In this document: positions 57,302 through 64,000 of the stretch, one piece after another
Numbering within the stretch: position 1 is the stretch's first letter
Layout: the number at the start of each line of letters is the position of its first letter
Assembly (NCBI RefSeq): GCF_033807575.1
Contig: NC_084707.1
Location: 10,154,550 to 10,218,549 of the forward strand
Direction of reading: 5' to 3'
Source of the DNA: Cydia pomonella
Taxonomy: Eukaryota; Arthropoda; Insecta; Lepidoptera; Tortricidae
Length of the DNA: 64,000 nt
Position numbers and translations under genes: made by a program
Notes under the pieces: model-generated
Told to the model about the DNA's origin: nothing
Seen by the model: only the letters and a program-made list of their open reading frames with translations
Databases searched by the model: none

Positions 57302-58982
57302 TTAGGGTGGATCGGTGTAATAGGTATGAAAAAAAGTTTTTCTTGTGTATTAAAATAGGCATATAATCAAATGTTACATGCATAAAACTTCAGAATATGA
57401 AATATTTTTAAAATTGGACAATGGCAAGTACTGCCCCATCTAAATTAAAGTTTTGAATTTTTTTAATACTTATATCCGAACTGATTCCTAATAGGTAAAT
57501 TATGTTAAAATTACTTATTAAAAATAAATAAATAAACAAGCAACTTATGAATGTATTTTGGCCTGCTAACATTGTGTTTCCCTTGTTGATCAATGTGAGG
57601 GTAGTTTTAACTGCAGTATTAGCCTAGTGTACCCTACATTGTCACGAAAAGTGAGAAGTTGTATGAGATTGTTATCAGTAAGTAAATATTAACTTAAGAC
57701 GATAATTGTTAAAAACGTTGTCTACTCTGCGAAGTGATTTCATGTGCCCTGTATTTGGCCATGGAAGAGATTTAAAAGTTAATGTTTTGCTTACTTATGA
57801 AGATATCATTCTGTGCTGCTTATGGGTAAGTCGTAATAAGAAAAAACAGTACCAAAACTTGACCACGGATACCTGCCAGAAGATAGACTAAGTATTACAA
57901 ATTTGGTAAACGGCATCAATTCCAACTGTACGACCTCGATCTGTTATCAGTAAAATTATGTATTATGACAAATAATCGCAGTTTACTGAAATTCTACAAG
58001 AGTCGTCAAAACGTTGAATCTTACATACATCGCATATCAATGTTTAGAGACAAGGCAAAGGTTTTATTTTTGATATATGCATCAGCATGTCTGTGTAAAA
58101 ATATGAATGTGAAAAAGTGTGAGAAACTACTGAAAATTCCAAATTTCGAAATCTCATTTTTAATTCATCAACAAACGGAAAAGAAAATTACCATTGGTCG
58201 CATACACGTCAAAACTACGTACAAAAATATGAAAACAATAGAGAAAAGACAAAATATGAATTGTTTGAACTAAGTGTTGAGTATTCTTCGTCATCTCACA
58301 GTTAAGACCAAGAGATTGGAGATTTATTTCTGCCTTTTTCTGAAACGCCGACTTTCAAAAGAAAGCAACAAGTGTTTTCATGGCCACTGTCGCTTATACA
58401 ATCGCTGAAAAACCTAAGCACGTATGTTATACGTGAAGGCATAGAAGACCTGGGGAAAATTGATAATTTGATTTTACCACTATTTTAAATTGTACCCTTC
58501 TCATACTCAAGAGTACTTAAAGATGCCTTAAAATATTGATAAAGGCCTCTGCTGCTGTTTGTGGTCATAGGATCAAATCAATAGCAAAAGAGATGGTTTT
58601 ATAAAAGCAAGACTCAAATCTTGCAAACTAATGCCTCTATTCAACTCCAAAACGATTATAAAATTGAATAATTTTCTAACTTTAAGCTATAATTCGACAC
58701 CAAATGCAACAACTAATTCTTTAGTTTTATTTAAATTATTACAAGTCTGTAGCATCCAAATAAACATAGTATGAATAAAAATAGTATGTTTTAATATTTT
58801 TTTCATATATTTAAGTTAATACCCCAACAAACAGAGTTCCTTCCACTTTTCAGCAGGCTTGGGGCAGTACTTCCTGATATATTTCAGGAATTATAATTAT
58901 ACAAAATTTAATGTTTTTGTAACTAGTAACTTTCTGATACCTGCCAAAATCAAAATTAGAAAAAAAAAACAATCCACCCTAA
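57302..58982 (+). mobile_element. 1.68-kb TIR element of unassigned superfamily, 6-bp target duplication
   Basis: 'ggtgta' lies at 57296-57301 and again at 58983-58988. Inside are inverted ends 'ttagggtggatcgg' and 'aatccaccctaa', and, about 110-125 bases inward on each side, a second inverted match ('aagtactgcccca' at 57426-57438, 'ggggcagtactt' at 58861-58872). Between them lies one decayed plus-strand gene (57712-58488). The size, TIRs and target duplication describe a DNA transposon, but I cannot match the ends to hAT, piggyBac, P, Tc1/mariner or Merlin. Confidence 0.75.
57712..58488 (+). pseudogene. Decayed gene of the TIR element, product unassigned
   Basis: Three frame segments read as one continuous protein. 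Segment 1: TLRSDFMCPVFGHGRDLKVN and LTYEDIILCCLWVSRNKKKQ, then (past TAA 57889-57891 and another TAA) TASIPTVRPRSVISKIMYYD. Segment 2 (about 57965-58240): KFYKSRQNVESYIHRISMFR, KAKVLFLIYAS and NFEISFLIHQQTEKKITIGR. Segment 3 (about 58241-58488, with one TAA near 58302): KYELFELSVEYSSSSHS, EIGDLFLPFSETPTFKRKQQ and REGIEDLGKIDNLILPLF, ending with TAA. The 'SIPTV', 'KSRQN...Y...I..FR' and 'FLI.QQTEKK' blocks recall an uncharacterised repetitive protein family of arthropods with a Cys-rich centre. That is from memory and unverified. No DDE triad is evident. Confidence 0.6.
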
Positions 58983-58989
58983 GGTGTAT

Positions 58990-59740
58990 GCATACCCGGA
59001 AGGTCAAGCCAATTCGGACCGAACTTTAGTGTACTTAAATGTAAGGTATTTTCTAATGATAGGGCTAAACAAACAATAAAAGCGTTAAGGCGTTCTGGCT
59101 ACGATTTTAATTTAGGTTGGGTAGTTATTTCTATGTAACAAATATAATCTTTGTTTCGAATATTCGCTCCAAAATGCCACATACACAATTTATTGTGAAT
59201 TTCGCCGAGATATAATAGCCGATTTTAGGTGTAGCGGGGCAATGCTGACTGGGGGAAATTTCAACTAATCGTAATATCTTCCGTGTTTTAAGTTATTAAC
59301 TACAGTGTCATCTATGTCCAGATAGCAGAAAAGCTTGTTCATAATTTCACCATAGATGGCTTTGAGAGTCCAAGTAATGCTCTCTGATCTACGCGGCTAT
59401 GTTGTTTACGACAAAATTCATTGCGTGCATGTGCGAGTTATTTCCTCAAATATAAAAATGTGGTTTTCAATGTGTTTTTATAAGTTTTTCGAAGGGAAGT
59501 CACAATTTATAGCCTATTTTATGTTTGTACGTCACTTAATCTACCTAATATAGTTTATGTTTTAAAAGTATCTTAGCGATAGTTTAAATAACCCCACTAA
59601 AAAACAGCTAATTTCGATTTTTTGGTAGTTAAAATTAACCCTACATATGTTATATGAAGTTGATCAAACACTTTCGATTTACATTAAATTATACTGTGCT
59701 ATAGTAATATAAGTTTTTTTAACGCAGATTTAAATAAATA
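58990..59740. other. AT-rich non-coding DNA
   Basis: A plus-strand frame at 59356-59553 has no domain. Nothing else recognised. Confidence 0.4.
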
Positions 59741-60405
59741 ACCGGCCAAGAGCATGTCGGGCCACGCTCAGTGTAGGGTTCCGCAGTTACTCTTCCGTCA
59801 CAATAAGCTAAACTGGAGCTTAAAGTATAGTAAATTGTTAACCAAGGGATGAAACGGTACCTTTCACCCGAGTTAAACAAATAGGCAAATTTGCATAATC
59901 AGTACCTAATTAAAGTAAGTCTTTTTACTATGAAGGGAAAACTTTTTGCGATAACTCAAAAACAGCTAAACTGATCATGTCCGCTATAGTTTTCATTTAA
60001 TGTCTTTCTTAAGCTCTACTTCCACGATTTTTTTCATATTTTTTGGACCTATGGTTCTAAAGTTAGAGGGGGGGGGGGGGCACATTTATTTTTTCTTTCG
60101 GAGCGATTATCTCCGAATATATTCACTTTATCAAAAAATGTTTCTTGAAAACCCCTATTAGTTTTGAAAGACCTTTCCAACGAGACCCCACACTCTAGGG
60201 TTGAAGCGAAAAACAAAAAAAAATTAAGATTTTATTGTACGACTTTGTCGGCTTTATTGATTTATTTATTCATGCCAAATTTCAGCTTTCTAGCACTAAC
60301 GACCACGGAGCAAAGCCTCGGACAGACAGACAGACAGACAGACAGACGGACATGGCGAAACTATAAGGGTTCCGTTTTATGCCATTTGGCTACGGAACCC
60401 TAAAA
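59741..60405 (-). repeat. GGTTCC-type repeat, minus strand
   Basis: Left 'taaccggccaagagcatgtc' and 'gggccacgctcagtgtaggg'; right '(gaca)n' at about 60325-60350, then 'gaaactataagggttccgtt' and 'ccatttggctacggaaccct', inverse to the start of the 51797 element. A 12-base G run lies near 60069-60080. 'ccaaatttcagctttctag' precedes the GACA tract. It is non-coding; the frame at 60164-60403 is accidental. Confidence 0.85.
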
Positions 60406-60993
60406 AGACGTGTAAAACGGCAGACAAATTATCGACTGATTTTTAATAGACACGAGTCCCATCACTATTTACTATGGCTATCAGTTGAAATTACCGCTAA
60501 ATTCTAGTTCAGTCTTTTTTGTAAAAATTAACGTAGCTATTTAAACAACGGATTCAATTTAGATCCCTTACGCCATGACTAACCACAGAAGCTCAGGTTT
60601 AGCAGTGCAAGTTCACTGTAACGAAACTTATTATAGTTATTAGCAATAATTTTATTTGCCCCTCGGCGGGGTAATTACAACTTTTTTGCCTTTTTATACA
60701 AAACACCCATTGTAAAGTATACGGGTTCAACATTTTTGGGTGTGAGTCTGAAATAATGAAACCTACATAACTAATCTACAGTATGAAGGCAACTAATTGT
60801 CAATAAAAGTACATATAACTAGATAGTAGTTTTCGGTAGTCAAAGCTGCACTCTATAACTTACCAGTCGAAATTGTCCCGCTGCACCTTACTTATTATTT
60901 ATTATATTAATAAATAAATTTATTAGTTTAATAAATAAAATTTAATAGGTATTAAGGTTTAAAGGGGTTATATAGGTAGTTAATTCATACTAT
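60406..60993. other. AT-rich non-coding DNA
   Basis: Nothing recognised. Confidence 0.45.
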
Positions 60994-61162
60994 AGTGGAC
61001 CGAGGCTCGGATCAAGATGAAAAAACCGTTGATATTTGAAATATTGCATTAGGCAATATGAGCGCACTAAAATAGCACCGAACATACCTTCTCTTAGCTT
61101 GCGACGCTAGTCATACTTAGTCTGATCCGAATCATCCTGTGATCTGATTCGCCTCGGTCTAC
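60994..61162. repeat. Possible small inverted-repeat element
   Basis: 'gaccgaggctcggatca' on the left and 'tgattcgcctcggtctac' on the right are imperfect inverses enclosing about 130 bases. An inner 'tgatccgaatca' is near-palindromic. No target duplication was seen, so this is a weak call. Confidence 0.35.
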
Positions 61163-64000
61163 CCTACTCTAATTTCATAGTATCTACCTTTTTTCGGTTA
61201 GGTACTCGTACCTAGTAGTTTCCATTACATTGGAAATCCCTGAAATAGGACAAGAAGCTCTACATTGCTATAGGCAAAGATTCGAATGTACCTTCAGTCT
61301 GCGTTGTTATAATTTTAGTCATAAGTATCTAGTAATTTGTTTATATGAATAGGCCCACTTGGTGCGTCACAGGATGCCTGTAAGTACATCAAAAGAACAA
61401 ATTTTGGTTTTCTACGAATGCTAATTTTATTAATGAGTAGAGATGGGTAGTGGGTAAATACTCACTCAGTAAATACTGAGTTCCTGAGCAAGAAAGTATT
61501 TGTGATCGCAGTGAACTATTTTAATTTAGAATCTTGAGCGTAGTGAAATAATTCCTTCTTGCGAAAAAAACCTACACCATATCAAAATTTGCACCTGCAC
61601 CCTTGTTCTATTGTAGGGTCATTCACTCGCTCGGTACTCAAAATCAGTAGGTAAATCAATTAACAATGTCAGTTCAATAATTTACTTATAGGTACTTACC
61701 TCATACCTCTATAGTTAGTAGGTAAGCGAAACATGTGTGATCGTCCCGCTACCTCGATCGATTCTCTTAGTGGGGCCACATAAAAATCTATCGTTTTAAT
61801 GCTTATCTGTGTAGCTTTTTTATAATGTTTGATGATATTATTCCTACGGCGTTCGTTTAGCGGCTCGCGCAGAAATTAATTGGCCATATGTTTTCGTTAC
61901 GTTGTTCATTAAAACCGTCTCTTTCAAAAGACAAGACCCCATATGGTGCAATATTTTTTTGACTGCAAAAACAGACTGGAAATGTTAAACCGACAAAACA
62001 ATCAAATAACAACCTGGACAAAAAAATCGGACGTTCCAACCTGTTTTAAATTTAAATAATGTGTCAAGTCATCTCATCACCTTAGTTCCTGTTCCTTTTC
62101 TTTTATCTTTTTAACTGTTTTACAAATTAGACCCGGCGAGGCTTCACGCAGGGCGAATATATGAAGGTGTTAAACTTGTACTCGGGGTCTTTTTTTATCA
62201 GGCAGACCATTGTATATTGTAACAACAAGACCCCGATGATGAAAATTAAATAGACATCTAAGCCCATTTCTTCGATTTCGATTTTATTCACAAATAAGCT
62301 TACAGTCTAATAAACCAGGCGCTTATAAGTAATGTTATTATAATTATTATACACGCTATGTCACACTTACACTATGAGAATTACATGTCAACCTTACAAA
62401 AACAAAAACCAAATTCGATTATATAATATTATGTCGATAAAGTAAATAAATATGAATGATAATCAATTAAATTAAGTTAAATTCAAAAATTCATAAATGC
62501 CTTTAATAATTTGGTAAGATTTAGTAATTTTCACTATCTAGGCAACATCAAACATAATAAAAAAACATAAACATCCTGGTGTTAAGAGTAGTACGTGATT
62601 AAGTTAACGAATATGGTTTGGATGTCGTTTTATAAAAAAAGATATTATACGATGTGGAGCTATGATACTAATTAATGACTTTTGTCTAGAAACCTGGTTG
62701 TTAATGAGGCTTCCGTGGTTAGCGAGATTACTTAAAGATTGGGAGTATTAATTGCTTCAGCACTAGCCGGGAAATCGGCCCGCCTTCGCAATTAGTTCCC
62801 AGCTTACTAATGCCCATGTAACTTATGGTCGACGATAGCAGCCGTCTGGTGTCGCTCATTAATGGATACTATCCATTACTAATACACTTCAAACAACATT
62901 TCACATTCTAATTTAAGAGGTAATTATTTCATTCGACAAATGATTACCTAGCGTATGTCATACTCATTATTATCTTGGTAACTATATACTAAATCAGCTC
63001 AAAAGTTTCCTTTAATATTTGTCCTTTAATTTAATACAAAAAAATATAACAGCAGTGAGTTAAGAATTGAATCACAGATCTTATAACACTCCCAGAACGT
63101 TAACGTTAATCAGTAACAGCTGTTAAAGCAATTAGTTTTTTTGTGAAGATCTTTTAGTTTTAGCAACATTGGTCACTATAAAGGACACAGGTGGACGAAG
63201 AAATAACTGAGTAGCAAAGGATAGGGGCGCTACCTGTACAAAGTCGTGTCGTGTGCGCACCTGTGCCCGCATGCCCTCTTATAGCCGATAGATTAATAAA
63301 TTGTGATCACGCCACGTTCAGCCTACGTTAAACCACTCTATATCATACACATTGAGGCTTCCATTTACTGCAGTCATATAAAAAAACTCAAACCTGCTGT
63401 GCGCCATATAAGTTTGAATGTGATATGGGGTATGACAATTAGTTCGTTATGGCATTTCCATAAAAAGCTATGCGGACGCTTGTGTCATAACTTCGCATCA
63501 TTCTTGCTCGTTCAAATCTCAACAATCAGTTCTTTAATCACAAACAACATTACACATTATGATAACTACGTAAGGCATCATTAATACACCAGTAATATTT
63601 ATTCTTATTTCATTGTTAGGATATCAGAAGGTTGCAAACATTGTGCTGAATCAAGAACAAGATACAATCATTCAATAAAATAATAAATGATTCCACTCTG
63701 GCGCATCAACACTTAAGTTGTTAAGGGCACTTCACAATTTATATGCCTACTGCGTGCGCGCTACTAAGACTCACTTTGATGCTGCGTATCTTAGCGGAAT
63801 TGAAATATCTTGTACCTACATATTTAAATGCTAAAGTCGTAAATATTAGCGGCACTGGCTTACGTATATTTCCTTTGTTTATTGTGTATTTCATTATCCC
63901 CGTATTGCGGTCAATTGAATGCTGTTGCAAGTGTAAAACGAGCTGAAATTTATTAGGATGAAGATGTCTTCGGCCGGGATGAGCAGTCAGCAGCTAGCCG
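61163..64000. other. AT-rich non-coding DNA to the window end
   Basis: No gene recognised. At about 62180-62240 'cggggtctt' and 'aagaccccg' form a small inverted repeat. Overlapping frames at 63739-63946 on both strands and a 93-codon frame at 63303-63584 lack domains. About 63220-63280 is slightly GC-rich. Confidence 0.4.

Noticed and set aside
60164..60403. 79-codon frame ending in TDRQTDRRTD
   Set aside because: The peptide is the translated GACA microsatellite of a GGTTCC-type repeat.
61440..61500. Inverted repeat 'aaatactcactcagtaaatactgag'-like text as a regulatory palindrome
   Set aside because: Short and imperfect, and expected by chance in AT-rich DNA.
1..64000. Endogenous virus or LTR retrotransposon
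   Set aside because: No gag, protease, integrase or envelope-like blocks, no primer-binding site and no matching direct terminal repeats were recognised anywhere.

Overview
The window looks like repeat-rich, AT-rich non-coding DNA from a moth or butterfly (Lepidoptera). The case is indirect. Many blocks have the look of dispersed repeats I know from lepidopteran genomes: the GGTTCCGTA...GGCCGGT element, the CTTAGGGG-box tandem repeats, two tRNA-derived SINE types, RTE and CR1/Jockey-type LINE tails, and short MITEs with CAGGGTG ends. I cannot name the species. One 100-base run of N (27770-27869) is an assembly gap. I found no host protein-coding gene that I can defend. The longest open frames are either inside decayed mobile elements or in unremarkable sequence with no recognisable domain. 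The window is best read as intergenic or long-intron DNA. Several GC-rich, apparently single-copy islands (about 1.7-2.0, 4.3-5.1, 10.6-10.8, 16.3-16.6, 26.2-26.4, 27.3-27.6, 38.2-38.35, 40.0-40.1, 54.4-54.65 and 55.3-55.6 kb) could be regulatory elements or non-coding exons of a flanking gene.

Layout. 0-19 kb is mostly unique AT-rich DNA with a few elements: a GGTTCC repeat (0.8 kb), a MITE (3.2 kb), a SINE fragment (6.0 kb), a 28-bp minisatellite (8.9 kb), a LINE tail ending in a C2H2 finger (10.0-10.3 kb) and repeat fragments at 14.6-15.8 kb. At 19.36-20.8 kb a 5'-truncated LINE sits inside another repeat, and an unoccupied copy of that repeat lies at 42.5 kb. At 24.65-25.55 kb is an elaborately palindromic element. 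29-33 kb holds two small MITEs, an RTE LINE tail with a 10-bp target duplication, a 0.69-kb block repeated in inverted orientation at 49 kb, and a hammerhead-ribozyme-like motif at 32.9 kb. 36.5-37.1 kb is a MITE split by a SINE with a 12-bp target duplication. 38.9-39.7 kb is another TIR repeat.

42-52.7 kb is the densest part. It holds MITEs with TA or CATA target duplications, a complete tRNA-like cloverleaf with a Pol III-type terminator, an inactivated Tc1 element (46.57-48.10 kb), the second 0.69-kb block, a decayed tandem array of about 135 bp, a tRNA-SINE and a GGTTCC element with an internal duplication. 53.15-54.3 kb is an RTE LINE that has lost its RT catalytic box. 57.30-58.98 kb is a 1.68-kb TIR element with a 6-bp target duplication and a decayed, coherent open frame; I could not assign it to a known transposase superfamily. 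The last 5 kb contain one more GGTTCC element (59.7-60.4 kb) and otherwise mostly featureless AT-rich DNA.

No operon or pathway is present. The biology is the layered history of transposition, and all the protein-coding elements seen are dead copies.
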